Below, piece after piece: positions 27,595 through 36,809 of a stretch of 64,000 bases of DNA; the first letter of the stretch is position 1, and each line of letters opens with the position of its first letter. The stretch comes from Ketobacter sp964016105 (GTDB lineage Bacteria > Pseudomonadota > Gammaproteobacteria > Pseudomonadales > Ketobacteraceae), in contig CAXHEX010000005.1 of the NCBI GenBank assembly GCA_964016105.1, positions 238,822-302,821 on the forward strand, given 5' to 3'. The notes under the pieces were generated by a model that was given only the letters and a program-made list of their open reading frames with translations, was not told the DNA's origin and searched no databases. The translations under genes were made by a program, and so were the position numbers.

Positions 27595-28665
27595 ATGCAC
27601 TGGTTACTAGCGCCCAAACTGAAATTTTCACGTGACGAATTTGACACGCTCCGCGGGTTCGCGATGCTTGCGGTGGTAGCCCATCACGTGGCCCTGTGGT
27701 TGGATAAGGGCTTGGCGGCACAATTGGCGGACTCGTCCGTCATGGTGGAATTGATCCAATACCAGTCCACGGTATTACAACCATTGCGACTGCCGCTTTT
27801 TACTATTTTATCGGGCTTTATATACGCACACCGCCCAGTGCAATCTAAAACCGCCATACCATTTATCAATGGAAAATTTCGCAGAATATTAATCCCCCTT
27901 TTCTTTGTCAGTTGTGTTACCTATTTGAAAGATGTCTTCATCGCAGGCAACGTCCCATCCTATAAATACGAAGGCGTTGTTTACGAAGTAGCGGCTCAAG
28001 ACTTCTGGGTTTTGTGGTTTTTCCACTACAAGCATCTCTGGTTCTTACAGGCACTCATGATCATTTTTGGCCTAGTGCTGCTGCTGGACCTTCTCAAGCA
28101 AATGAACACACTCAAAAGCTGGTTATTCTGGGTAGCTGTGTTTACCGCTTTACCCTATGTATTTGAAGGAAGCAGCCTTTGGTCCACTACTAAAACTGCG
28201 CATCTGGCGGTTTATTTTTTTATTGGTTTGGGATTCTACCGTTTTAGGGAGACGTTTACGAAATCCCGATGGTTGCTACCCATTGCTTGGCTGGTGTTTT
28301 TTGCAATGATGCTTCTTAACATTGCCTGGAAACTGGACATAGTAGAACTAACTGATACCCGGCTGATGTATGTTCTTGCCGGAGCAAGCGGCTCATATTG
28401 CCTCCTGAACCTGCATTTATCATTGAATTGGCTGGCATGGATAGGCAGCTTTAGTTATACCATTTACCTATACCACGGGTTAGGCATGGAAACACATCTA
28501 TTGTTTGACAACCTTTTGCACCATGGCAGTGCCGGCCATCTATTGTGGTTTGTGTTAACGCTGGGGTTTGGAGTTATCATTCCTATTGGGATTCACAAGG
28601 TTTTCGAAAAAATCCCACTGATACGGACTCCCGTGCTGGGCAAGCGGCTGCTCAATACAAAATAG
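27595..28665 (+). CDS. Membrane acyltransferase, acyltransferase-3 family
   Basis: Members O-acylate or succinylate exported glycans and lipids at the inner membrane. The 356-residue product has the N-terminal family signature LRGFAMLAVVAHHVALW (Arg and His of the RxxxxxxxxH pattern present) and about ten hydrophobic segments, including LWFLQALMIIFGLVLLLDLL and IGSFSYTIYLYHGLGM. It starts with ATG at 27595 and ends six bases before the convergent DUF5060 gene. Position within the glycan locus suggests it decorates the product; the acyl donor and acceptor are unknown. Confidence 0.85.
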   Translation: MHWLLAPKLKFSRDEFDTLRGFAMLAVVAHHVALWLDKGLAAQLADSSVMVELIQYQSTVLQPLRLPLFTILSGFIYAHRPVQSKTAIPFINGKFRRILIPLFFVSCVTYLKDVFIAGNVPSYKYEGVVYEVAAQDFWVLWFFHYKHLWFLQALMIIFGLVLLLDLLKQMNTLKSWLFWVAVFTALPYVFEGSSLWSTTKTAHLAVYFFIGLGFYRFRETFTKSRWLLPIAWLVFFAMMLLNIAWKLDIVELTDTRLMYVLAGASGSYCLLNLHLSLNWLAWIGSFSYTIYLYHGLGMETHLLFDNLLHHGSAGHLLWFVLTLGFGVIIPIGIHKVFEKIPLIRTPVLGKRLLNTK

Positions 28666-28670
28666 CTCCC

Positions 28671-30221
28671 TTACTGGAAGTCTCCCGCAACCAGCAACCA
28701 ATCAGAACGACGGGGGGCAACAAACTCTCGAAATGTGGATTTCTTCATGCCCACATCGAGCCATTCACCCGTTACCGTATTGAGTGCGCGAAAACGTAAT
28801 TCACCTTCAAACTCCGGTAACTCCATCTTTATTTTTTTGGCTGCAGTTCGATAGAAAACAAACCGCTTGGCACCACACAAGCCATATCCGTTACTGAACT
28901 GATTACACACTTTATAATCTGATCGCCAGTGCTGGCGCCAGAATTCCCCAAAAACTTTTAACTGTTCAGGTGCCGGATAAGGGTAGCCACCATATGCCCC
29001 GCGATCTTCTCCAAAAAAGCCCACAAACCCGCCCATACCGCCGGCCATAGCAGACCACCACAACAGCCGACGAGTTCCGTCCATATCAAGCTTATGCCCT
29101 GGACGCCGATAACTATGGCGCTCTTCATATAAATGCGGCCGGGAAAGGTCACTATCCATATCTTCACGAATTTCCCGGTAGTCCTTTGGGCCCGCGTAGG
29201 TGGTGGTAAGCTCAACCTTGCGGCCATAGCCATCATAGGAATTAATGACATTAACCGCAGACTCTAAACGAAAGCCTCGACTGGCTAACAGGTGATCCCA
29301 ACCCATGTGTTGATGAAGATAATTGACCCATGCATTGAGTTGGTCCGAGTTAGTCCACTCGTGAAGATCAAAACCATAGCTCATACTCCAGCCGGGCAAT
29401 GGCCCCAAACGCGCTGCTATGTATCGCTGCAAACGTTGGTCCACCACACCATTTACACCACCGGCAAATTGATTGGGTGTGGAGCCGCGCTGTGCGTCTT
29501 TCCACTTCCATAAATGCACTCGCATACCTCTACCATGGGCTCGCTTAATAATGTTATCGAGAATATCGAAGATAGGCAGATTGGGTTCAGCATCCAACTT
29601 TGTGGAATTCATCCAAAGCTCAGGCTCTCCAACCAACACAAAAACAGTATCAAAACCATGACGCCATGCATCATCCAAATAGGCATCAATGTAGGACTCA
29701 TCGTGGAATCGGCCAAGAGCCGGCTCTGAAGCTGGCTTATTATTACTGGTGGGGTACTCCACTGAATTCATGTAAACATAAAACAGGGCCCCTTCAACTT
29801 CACCCAAGTGGTTTTGTCGAACGTACTGATTACCATCATGGGAAAGAAACCCTTTTATATCGGGGTTCTCTTGAGGAATAAGTTCTATTTTGCCAGAGTG
29901 ACCATTCAGAGCAGAGTGCTGTGACAACGTCTTCCAGCGCCACTTGCCCAATTTATCGCCGGTAAACCGAAAAGACCACCGATTATCGCCCACATAAAAC
30001 AGCTCAGTAACTCGAGTTTGATTTGTGGGTACATGTACAAATTTCGCAAGTGCTATTACATCGAATGGATTACCTTTCCAACCACTGAACTCAAAAAAAA
30101 ACTCAGTGGTTTCGAAAAGTGGTAGCTGCCCAGGGGCCTGCGTTACATTGGCGCTGGCTTGTACAGGCGAAGCCCCTAGAAGAATCACCGCAACCAATGC
30201 AAGCGAAGCAATCTTATTCAT
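28671..30221 (-). CDS. Secreted DUF5060-containing glycoside-hydrolase-like protein
   Basis: From the ATG at 30221 the protein starts with a signal peptide (MNKIASLALVAVILLGASP, then VQA). A beta-sandwich resembling DUF5060 follows (about 30-115; GNPFDVIALAKFVHVP, NRWSFRFTGDKLGKW), then a TIM-barrel-like region (about 140-430) with FLSHDGNQYV and FDTVFVLVGEPELW, and a terminal beta domain. This order resembles the DUF5060 plus DUF4038 glycosidases (GH140-like). The catalytic acids were not assigned. The start lies one base after the stop of the epimerase gene, so it is the last gene of the six-gene operon; a longer frame from 30356 would overlap the epimerase and hide the signal peptide. It may trim or release the glycan. 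Confidence 0.75.
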   Translation of the reverse strand: MNKIASLALVAVILLGASPVQASANVTQAPGQLPLFETTEFFFEFSGWKGNPFDVIALAKFVHVPTNQTRVTELFYVGDNRWSFRFTGDKLGKWRWKTLSQHSALNGHSGKIELIPQENPDIKGFLSHDGNQYVRQNHLGEVEGALFYVYMNSVEYPTSNNKPASEPALGRFHDESYIDAYLDDAWRHGFDTVFVLVGEPELWMNSTKLDAEPNLPIFDILDNIIKRAHGRGMRVHLWKWKDAQRGSTPNQFAGGVNGVVDQRLQRYIAARLGPLPGWSMSYGFDLHEWTNSDQLNAWVNYLHQHMGWDHLLASRGFRLESAVNVINSYDGYGRKVELTTTYAGPKDYREIREDMDSDLSRPHLYEERHSYRRPGHKLDMDGTRRLLWWSAMAGGMGGFVGFFGEDRGAYGGYPYPAPEQLKVFGEFWRQHWRSDYKVCNQFSNGYGLCGAKRFVFYRTAAKKIKMELPEFEGELRFRALNTVTGEWLDVGMKKSTFREFVAPRRSDWLLVAGDFQ

Positions 30222-30222
30222 C

Positions 30223-31236
30223 TTACATCCACTTGTTTTCCAAATACCATTTTGCTGTGGCCACCAGCCCTTCTTCATCACTGTAGAGATACTGGTACCC
30301 GGTTTGCTCACGCATTTTGGTGGTATCGAAGGAACGATCTTTAGTGAAAAAGGCAACGCGACGGCGGTAAATTGGAGGCTCGATATTTAAAGGCTTACAG
30401 ATGACTTCGCAGAGCCAACCCAACATGAAAAAAGGCCACGCGGGCACTCGGATATAGCGAGCTTTATTACCCAAGCAATTGGCAATCACCTCGATGATGC
30501 CTTTTATTGAAATTGCCTGCGGGTTACCGCAAATGTAGGTTTCACCCAGAGCATTATTGTGACGGGCACTCAGAATCATGAACGCCACCAGATCTTCCAC
30601 ATGAATGAGATGGTACAAACCTTTGGAAAAGCCAATAACCGGTATCACAGGCAATTTAGCCATTTTAAACACTTTCAACAAGCGTCGATCACCGGGTCCG
30701 TAAATCGCCGCGGGACGAACAATGGTAATAGGCAATCCCGTTTCGTTGCTGAAATCGATAATCCAGGTCTCCGCCACTGTCTTGGTTTCTTGATAAATAT
30801 CACCAGGATTGTAGGGAGTGGATTCGTTTGCAGGCGGATTGTCAATATGACCCAATACACCCACTGTAGACACATGCAAAAACCGTTTGAAACTCGGGTT
30901 TTTAAGTGCTGCATTGGCTAAAATCTTAGTGCTTTCAATGTGCACTAAACGGTATATATCATCCGAAATCTTGGCTTCCCTGTAGGCTGCAGCCACGTGA
31001 AATATATAGCTCACCCCTTCCACAGCGGGCTCCACCACCGACGCATCATAAACGTCTCCATTAATCCATTCCACAGGCAAATCACTCAAATGGGAACGGT
31101 TTGAACTGGCACGCGCCACCACTCTCACCGTGCAGCCAAGCTCGCACAGCCTTCTTACCAAAACCGAGCCCGTAAAACCAGTACCCCCGGTCACCAATAC
31201 AATATCGTCACTGCCCAATGCAGCCAATTCATTCAT
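30223..31236 (-). CDS. NAD-dependent epimerase/dehydratase (extended SDR)
   Basis: The protein is a nucleotide-sugar or hydroxysteroid-type SDR of 337 residues. It has the Rossmann motif TGGTGFTG at about residues 16-23, VSTVGVLG with the catalytic Ser/Thr position, and YQETK as the YxxxK catalytic pair (about 148-152), followed by IVRPAAIYGPGDRR. These fit the extended SDR class, near the 3-beta-HSD and dihydroflavonol-reductase-like branch. It overlaps the methyltransferase by eight bases and precedes the glycosidase-like gene by one. In this operon it probably modifies a sugar or a lipid acceptor; the substrate is not determined. Confidence 0.85.
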   Translation of the reverse strand: MNELAALGSDDIVLVTGGTGFTGSVLVRRLCELGCTVRVVARASSNRSHLSDLPVEWINGDVYDASVVEPAVEGVSYIFHVAAAYREAKISDDIYRLVHIESTKILANAALKNPSFKRFLHVSTVGVLGHIDNPPANESTPYNPGDIYQETKTVAETWIIDFSNETGLPITIVRPAAIYGPGDRRLLKVFKMAKLPVIPVIGFSKGLYHLIHVEDLVAFMILSARHNNALGETYICGNPQAISIKGIIEVIANCLGNKARYIRVPAWPFFMLGWLCEVICKPLNIEPPIYRRRVAFFTKDRSFDTTKMREQTGYQYLYSDEEGLVATAKWYLENKWM

Positions 31237-31987
31237 CTTTCAAATCCTTATTAACTAGGTAGGCACCTATCACCGGTGATCCAAAAAAATGGGTGAGCCC
31301 AAATGCTCTGGCAACCGCCTCGAGCAATTTCGACAAGCCTGGCTTGGCTAGCGCTCGATGCAATGCCATGGGGAAAAAATACTGCGAAAAAGAAGAAAAG
31401 GCATAAGCACCCGCTGCTTTGAAACTTTGTCTCATCTCAGCAGGAGAATGCAGACGGAACTTACGAGTATTTTTTTCCAGTGATTTTTTAAACACATACA
31501 ATAAATCTGAAATGACATTTACGCTGCGAGTGGAAGAATAGTCAACCAGCACCAGTTTAGATGCCACCCTACAAAGCTCTTTGGCCAAAAGATCGCAGTC
31601 ATCAATGTGAGCCATTATGCGGTAACTGATTACCACATCGAACTCATCGTCGGCAAAGGGCAATTGTTTTAAGTTGCCTGTGACGAATTTAATATGGCCT
31701 TTTTCTATGTCATCCTGGAGCAAGATTGAGCAGGCTTCGGTGCTACCGACCACGGTAATATCGGCCCCCATTTGCCTTAGCACCTGCACATTTTGGCCGT
31801 GCCCCCCACCAACATCCAAAACAGAGAACGGCTGTCCGCCCATTAATTTGTTAATTAGTTTTTTCGTGCCCCGGTCTTGCATCTTCAAAAACCATTTACC
31901 GCTGTCACCAGCAAACCGCGTGGCGTAATCGGCGGTAGAGGACTCAATATCGGGGGCCTCTGGGCTATCAGAGTACTGCTTACTCAT
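31229..31987 (-). CDS. Class I SAM-dependent methyltransferase
   Basis: This soluble methyltransferase has about 252 residues. Motif I is FSVLDVGGGHGQNVQVL, followed by FDVVISYRIMAHIDDCD (post-I region) and LVLVDYSS, the pattern of UbiE/Methyltransf_11 proteins. The ATG at 31987 is preferred because CCGAGG lies about ten bases upstream; the TTG at 31996 has no better site. It overlaps the preceding FAD gene by eight bases and the following epimerase gene by eight, so it is tightly coupled. The acceptor is probably an intermediate of the glycan or lipid made by the operon. Confidence 0.82.
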   Translation of the reverse strand: MSKQYSDSPEAPDIESSTADYATRFAGDSGKWFLKMQDRGTKKLINKLMGGQPFSVLDVGGGHGQNVQVLRQMGADITVVGSTEACSILLQDDIEKGHIKFVTGNLKQLPFADDEFDVVISYRIMAHIDDCDLLAKELCRVASKLVLVDYSSTRSVNVISDLLYVFKKSLEKNTRKFRLHSPAEMRQSFKAAGAYAFSSFSQYFFPMALHRALAKPGLSKLLEAVARAFGLTHFFGSPVIGAYLVNKDLKDE

Positions 31988-33599
31988 TAACAACAACCTC
32001 GGTTAAATTAAATCTTGAAAATTCTTGCTGTACCAAACTAGTTTCCAGCTCTTTACGCTGAGAACTCCAGCCCTTTTGCTGCGCCATGAATTCAACCACC
32101 TGTGCTACTGTCTCAGAACTTGGCTGCGCCAGCACACCAACTCCGATACGACGAACCAGAACATCCACGGCATGTTCTGCCATCTCATTTTTCATCACAT
32201 GGACAAGCTCAGCCAAAAGTGAATGGGCAATCCCCTGAATTCCCATATTCAAACTGGAATCTTTATCTGCCAACAATAAGATCTGCTCCGCCTGGGCACC
32301 ATACAATCTGATTAAACGCTGCAAAGTCAACGGTTCAACCCAGCTGTAACGGGCTACCATTTTTTGACTAAATACAGAGATGTCTGCCACCGTACTGTTA
32401 ATCTCATTTTCAGAAAATTGACGTGCCTTCAGTGTGAGACCACTACTGGCTATCAAATCAGAAAAAACCGCCATACTATCCGCCACAGCAGTGGTGAACT
32501 TTATTCCTTCTAATCGGAACAGATTTTTGGTGTTAGGACTTTCCACACAGAAAGTTTCAGCTGCCAAACCATTACCTAAATCCTTACTTGGGTCTGCATG
32601 GGGCCCAAGGGGTAACAAACCCAGGTGGACGTTGGTTACATGGCCAAAAGAGATTTTAGTATCACTAAATTGGTTGATTTCATCCAACATGCCGCGCAGC
32701 TCCCCAAGCTCAAGACCCAAGGGCTGCTGAGATTGTGACATGGGCAAATACCAAGTACCCAATAGAGTCTTTCCTTGCCAGGGACAAATAAACAACATTC
32801 TACTGGGCTCGATGGGGCTGGTGATGGTAGTTGCGATATCGCCAAAATCCCCCTCCACCACTAAATTGATAGCACGCACATAAACAGTTTCAAGCTGTGG
32901 AAACTGAGATCCAAAGCTATTCCAACCACTACTGCAGTCCACTACCATTCTTGCCTGTACAGATTTTTGCTCACCATTAACCGGCTGCACCCCCACCTTC
33001 AGCGCCCCCGCCTCCAGCTTTTCAACGTACTTAACTTCCGAATAGGAGTGAACCTTTGCACCACGGGTCTGGGCGGTGGTAATCATATCGATCACCATAC
33101 GTTCTGGGTTCTGGGCCTGAGCATCATGCCAATACCCCAGCGCAGGCGTGTCGGAATAAGTAATTAAACTACTTACCTTAGCAGCTCCGCTCATCAAACC
33201 CGCGCCACTATAGGCTGCCCCAACCGCACCGGAAAACCGCGACAACAGAGAATAAAAAGTAAAGCCCGCAAACACCATCAATGGGTTCTTGGCGGACAAC
33301 CACTTCAAGGGAAGCACACATTTTATGGGCTTTACCCCATGGCTAAACCAGGTAACAAATCGGTTCCTTGCGGCGATGGATTTTAGGGTTCGTTTCAGGT
33401 TGAGGCTTTGTAAGTAGCGTATACCGCCGTGGATGATCTTCAAACTATATAGAGAAGCTCCACTGGCAAAGTCATTTTTCTCGTATAACGCAACCTTGTA
33501 GCCATTGTTGGCAGCAAGCAGGCAGAAAGCCGCGCCGTAGACACCACCACCTACTATTACAATGTCGTAGTGCTCATCTTCTTGAAGATGTGTTTCCAT
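31980..33599 (-). CDS. FAD-dependent oxidoreductase, glycerol-3-phosphate dehydrogenase-like
   Basis: The 539-residue product has the dinucleotide fold DIVIVGGGVYGAAF at the N-terminus, EKNDFASGASLYSLKIIHG and GGIRYLQ, which closely follow GlpD-type dehydrogenases. The middle has LFICPWQGKTLLGTWY and TNVHLGLLPLGP. A C-terminal helical region occurs where GlpD has its accessory domain. It sits in a glycan operon rather than with glpK or glpF, so a different substrate (a sugar, polyol phosphate or lipid intermediate) is likely. It follows the HxH protein by 11 bases and overlaps the methyltransferase gene. Confidence 0.82.
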   Translation of the reverse strand: METHLQEDEHYDIVIVGGGVYGAAFCLLAANNGYKVALYEKNDFASGASLYSLKIIHGGIRYLQSLNLKRTLKSIAARNRFVTWFSHGVKPIKCVLPLKWLSAKNPLMVFAGFTFYSLLSRFSGAVGAAYSGAGLMSGAAKVSSLITYSDTPALGYWHDAQAQNPERMVIDMITTAQTRGAKVHSYSEVKYVEKLEAGALKVGVQPVNGEQKSVQARMVVDCSSGWNSFGSQFPQLETVYVRAINLVVEGDFGDIATTITSPIEPSRMLFICPWQGKTLLGTWYLPMSQSQQPLGLELGELRGMLDEINQFSDTKISFGHVTNVHLGLLPLGPHADPSKDLGNGLAAETFCVESPNTKNLFRLEGIKFTTAVADSMAVFSDLIASSGLTLKARQFSENEINSTVADISVFSQKMVARYSWVEPLTLQRLIRLYGAQAEQILLLADKDSSLNMGIQGIAHSLLAELVHVMKNEMAEHAVDVLVRRIGVGVLAQPSSETVAQVVEFMAQQKGWSSQRKELETSLVQQEFSRFNLTEVVVNE

Positions 33600-33610
33600 A
33601 ACAAGTTCAC

Positions 33611-34399
33611 TTACATTCGAATCAATAATTGATTCCTAATAAAACCAAACAAACTGGCTGCTGAATGGAAAGTGTCCAAAGATGAACTTTCCAAAGCGCT
33701 TTGCAAGGCGGAGAAGCTCGGCTCCTGTCCCTTGTCGACTCTTAACCCAACAGCATTCTTAGCCACTGCAGCTTCTTCCCCCGCAATCGGTAGCGGATCG
33801 GTGCCCGGCAAAGCTTGCATCGATTGAGCTCGGTATACGTCAAAAGGCTTTACTTTGCTCCACAAAGCGGGCCTGCCCCCATTATCACCCAGCACATAAC
33901 CTTGTCGGTCGCTAGCCACCAAATCCAACACCACTTGACCTCGCTTGCCAAGCCACTTACCCACACCCCAGGGTACGATATTAAGATGGTTTGGATTAGC
34001 ATCAAGGTGCCAGGCCAAAGTCTTGGAGGCGTCGACTTTTGGTGTTTCTGCTCCCATCAAGATCAGTTCCAAGCCTTCACTGCTGTTAATCTGTTGGCCA
34101 GGCACCAAGTAAATCTGAGCACCGCCCGCTTCAGCTCTTAACAAACTTGAATCATTGGCAAGCCCCAGCTGCCAATCACCACCAGCGCCAGAAAGTTGTT
34201 TGCCGTCTTCAGCCAATGCTACAAGCTCACTCCACTGGGTCTCCTTCGCCGTGGATGCAATACCTAAAAACAGAGTAAGATTCTCTCCATCCTGGGTATT
34301 CACCAAAGCTTTGGCGTTTTCCAGTGCCTTGGAGAGCAACAGACTCAAATCAAAGCACTTATATAAATGCACATGGGAATCAAATAACCAGTAATCCAT
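33611..34399 (-). CDS. HxH-motif protein of the glycan operon (amidohydrolase- or PHP-like start), function unknown
   Basis: From the ATG at 34399 the product has 262 residues. It opens with YWLFDSHVHLY, a DxHxH pattern like the first metal-binding strand of amidohydrolase and PHP barrels. A later WHLDANPNHLNIVPWG segment offers further His residues. The remaining barrel signature is not clear, so the enzyme class is uncertain. The ATG lies two bases after the GT4 stop, with GAGAAG upstream; a TTG at 34405 is the alternative. Being encoded between a glycosyltransferase and a FAD dehydrogenase suggests a role in the same pathway. I do not know a characterised homologue. Confidence 0.62.
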   Translation of the reverse strand: MDYWLFDSHVHLYKCFDLSLLLSKALENAKALVNTQDGENLTLFLGIASTAKETQWSELVALAEDGKQLSGAGGDWQLGLANDSSLLRAEAGGAQIYLVPGQQINSSEGLELILMGAETPKVDASKTLAWHLDANPNHLNIVPWGVGKWLGKRGQVVLDLVASDRQGYVLGDNGGRPALWSKVKPFDVYRAQSMQALPGTDPLPIAGEEAAVAKNAVGLRVDKGQEPSFSALQSALESSSLDTFHSAASLFGFIRNQLLIRM

Positions 34400-34401
34400 G
34401 T

Positions 34402-35562
34402 TCAAAGCTTCTCAAGATAGGTGTAAATGGACTGAACCTTCTGCCGAAACGCCGTCATGCTGTGCTCTTTGGCAATGTATTCCGCTGCTCGCTGGGTCAG
34501 AGCGGCACCATATTCAGGCTCATTCATCAGTTTAGTCATTCCTTCTTGCATGGACTCTGGATTGGGTTCAACCAGACAGGCATTATCTGGATTCATAGCC
34601 TGGGTGTGGGTTGGCAAATTGGTGGCCAACACGGGAACACCCGAATCCATATAACTGTAGACTTTCATGGGCGTGTTGACCCCCTCGCTACGGGGCGATA
34701 CCAGAACATTGGCTTGGGTCATCAACTGAAACAGATGGTCCACCGGTAAAGGGCCGAGAAAGTGAACGCTATGGGATACGCCCAATTGGCTGCATCTGTT
34801 TTTGTACTCGTTAATGTGCTTATCACTACCGCCTATTATCACCAACTGCGCGTCCCCCCCACCTTTCACGTAAAGAGCGAAGCCGTCAATCATCAGATCA
34901 ATACCCTGATATGGCTCCAAATTGCCTATATACATGAAGAAAGGACCCTGAGAACCTGTGGCCTGGGACACATCAACTACGCCGGAATGAACCGTTTCCT
35001 TGTCCACCAGAGACACATCCTTTAACAGAAAGACCCCGTTTTGCCGGTATCGATTGGCAATATCAGCCAAGGCATCGCACACGGGAACCACCGCTGAGGC
35101 AAAACGCAGCGGTAGCGACTCAAACCACTCAAATAGGGAACCCAGCCCCCGCAATTTGGGTGGCAAACGATCAACCAGCTGGCCCGCCATGGAGGAATCC
35201 ATGTCATAGATATACTTAAACCGAAAAATGGGTGCCAAAATCATGGCCATAAAGACGCTTTCTTCCACCGCATGCACCACTTGGTAGCGCTTTCGACTCA
35301 GCATCAGCACCATTCGAAAAAACAGAAACACATCCAATATTAATTTACCGGGAGAGAAGCCTGCCTTCACGCTGGTTATACCAAACCAGCTTTTTATACG
35401 GTAATGGGTCACATTTTCATAAGACTTTGGCTCGCCGGAGGGAAATGTGAGCAAATCCACCTCATGTCCATCTTTGGAAAGCGCTTGTAACATCAAATCC
35501 ACAGCAATAGGCGTTCCCCGCTCTATATAAAAAGGTTGCGGTGCCAGCAATAAAATCTTCAT
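34402..35562 (-). CDS. Glycosyltransferase family 4
   Basis: This retaining GT-B glycosyltransferase begins MKILLLAPQPFYIERGTP, the usual start of family 4 proteins with the Gly-rich loop before helix 1. The C-terminal half carries PFFMYIGNLEPYQGIDLMID (donor domain start) and SEGVNTPMKVYSYMDSG, the nucleotide-sugar binding block. The start at 35562 (GGGGA upstream) is favoured over 35646, which only adds a 28-residue unconserved extension. It is the first gene of the six-gene minus-strand operon. Donor and acceptor are unknown. Confidence 0.85.
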   Translation of the reverse strand: MKILLLAPQPFYIERGTPIAVDLMLQALSKDGHEVDLLTFPSGEPKSYENVTHYRIKSWFGITSVKAGFSPGKLILDVFLFFRMVLMLSRKRYQVVHAVEESVFMAMILAPIFRFKYIYDMDSSMAGQLVDRLPPKLRGLGSLFEWFESLPLRFASAVVPVCDALADIANRYRQNGVFLLKDVSLVDKETVHSGVVDVSQATGSQGPFFMYIGNLEPYQGIDLMIDGFALYVKGGGDAQLVIIGGSDKHINEYKNRCSQLGVSHSVHFLGPLPVDHLFQLMTQANVLVSPRSEGVNTPMKVYSYMDSGVPVLATNLPTHTQAMNPDNACLVEPNPESMQEGMTKLMNEPEYGAALTQRAAEYIAKEHSMTAFRQKVQSIYTYLEKL

Positions 35563-35834
35563 GAATCCCCAATCCTGTAGGCTTGCGAATAGCTTCAGTC
35601 CGATGGCGATTAATTTGCTCATAAAACTGGAGCTGCTAAAAATCAATTATATACTTTAATAAACACAATAAGGCGTCCCTTTGCGAATAATAACATTTCG
35701 AAAACACGCCGAATCAATACCGGATCGTCAATCATGTTAGTATTGCCGCTTTCGGTAGACTGTGTAGCTTATTAGAACTTTTGGTGCTAAATTAGACCCA
35801 ATTTTTTGGGGCGCGAAAGGGTAGGTCTCGGTTA

Positions 35835-36809
35835 ATGACAAGTAATGTCGAGTTGTCCATTGTTGTTCCTCTTTACAATGAAGAGGAAAGTGTTGAGCAT
35901 ATGTACCGCGCTATTATCGACGCGGTTGACTCCCTGGGTTATGAATACGAAATTCTATTTGTTAATGATGGCAGCAAGGACCGCACCTTTGAAAAAGCCT
36001 GCGCACTGGCAGCAAATGATCACCACCTCAGAGTAGTGGACTTCCGTAAAAACTACGGCCAAACACCAGCAATGGCGGCAGGGATTGACAACGCCCGCGG
36101 CCAAATCATTGTCACCATGGATGGAGATCTGCAAAACGATCCCAGCGACATCGCCATGATGATTCAAAAGCTCAAAGAAGGCTATGACATCGTTGTGGGA
36201 TGGCGCCATAACAGACAAGACAAGCTCATAACACGAAAGATTCCGTCCATGATTGCGAACCGATTGATCGGCAAGGTCACCGGTGTCCCAATTAAAGACA
36301 ATGGCTGCTCTCTCAAAGTGTACCGTGCGGACGTAATGAAGAATTTGCCTTTCTATAACGAAATGCACCGCTTCATACCGGCCCTACTGTCCATTTCCGG
36401 AGCCAAGTTTGCTGAAGTGAAAGTCAAACACCATGCAAGACAATTTGGGGAATCTAAATACGGTCTGTCGCGGGTGTATAAAGTATTACTTGATCTACTC
36501 ACCATCAAGTCCATTCTGTCCGTATCAGACCATCCCATGCGTTGGTTTACCACGCTGTCTCTAGCACCTATGCTACTGACTTTTATATCTTTATTATGGA
36601 CTCTACTTCCTTCCGATAACACCAATCTCGTGGTCGGCTCTACCCTGTCGTTGCTGTTTTTCTCAACTTCAGTTTTTCTGGTCTTCCTTGGGGTTTTAGC
36701 CGAACTGGTATTCCGCAGAGGAAAGATTGATATGAGCCAACTGGTGCTCATGACCGCCAACTCATCGATTGTTAAAAATGCAAGCCAAGGAAACGCACGT
36801 AATGAATAG
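35835..36809 (+). CDS. Polyprenol-phosphate-type glycosyltransferase family 2 (DPM1/GtrB-like)
   Basis: The 324-residue product has a GT2 domain (about 5-230) with LSIVVPLYNEEESVEHMY, the acidic motif TMDGDLQNDP and the acceptor-region GCSLKVYRADV. Two C-terminal membrane segments follow (MLLTFISLLWTLL and LSLLFFSTSVFLVFLGVLAE). This is the layout of enzymes that load a hexose on undecaprenyl phosphate for periplasmic transfer. It heads a plus-strand pair with the next GT2, overlapping it by eight bases, and is divergent from the GT4 operon. The acidic catalytic motif is intact, so it is probably the active member. Confidence 0.87.
   Translation: MTSNVELSIVVPLYNEEESVEHMYRAIIDAVDSLGYEYEILFVNDGSKDRTFEKACALAANDHHLRVVDFRKNYGQTPAMAAGIDNARGQIIVTMDGDLQNDPSDIAMMIQKLKEGYDIVVGWRHNRQDKLITRKIPSMIANRLIGKVTGVPIKDNGCSLKVYRADVMKNLPFYNEMHRFIPALLSISGAKFAEVKVKHHARQFGESKYGLSRVYKVLLDLLTIKSILSVSDHPMRWFTTLSLAPMLLTFISLLWTLLPSDNTNLVVGSTLSLLFFSTSVFLVFLGVLAELVFRRGKIDMSQLVLMTANSSIVKNASQGNARNE

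Noticed and set aside
36353..36760. 135-codon minus-strand frame inside the first GT2 gene
   Set aside because: Antisense shadow of a clear GT2 coding sequence.
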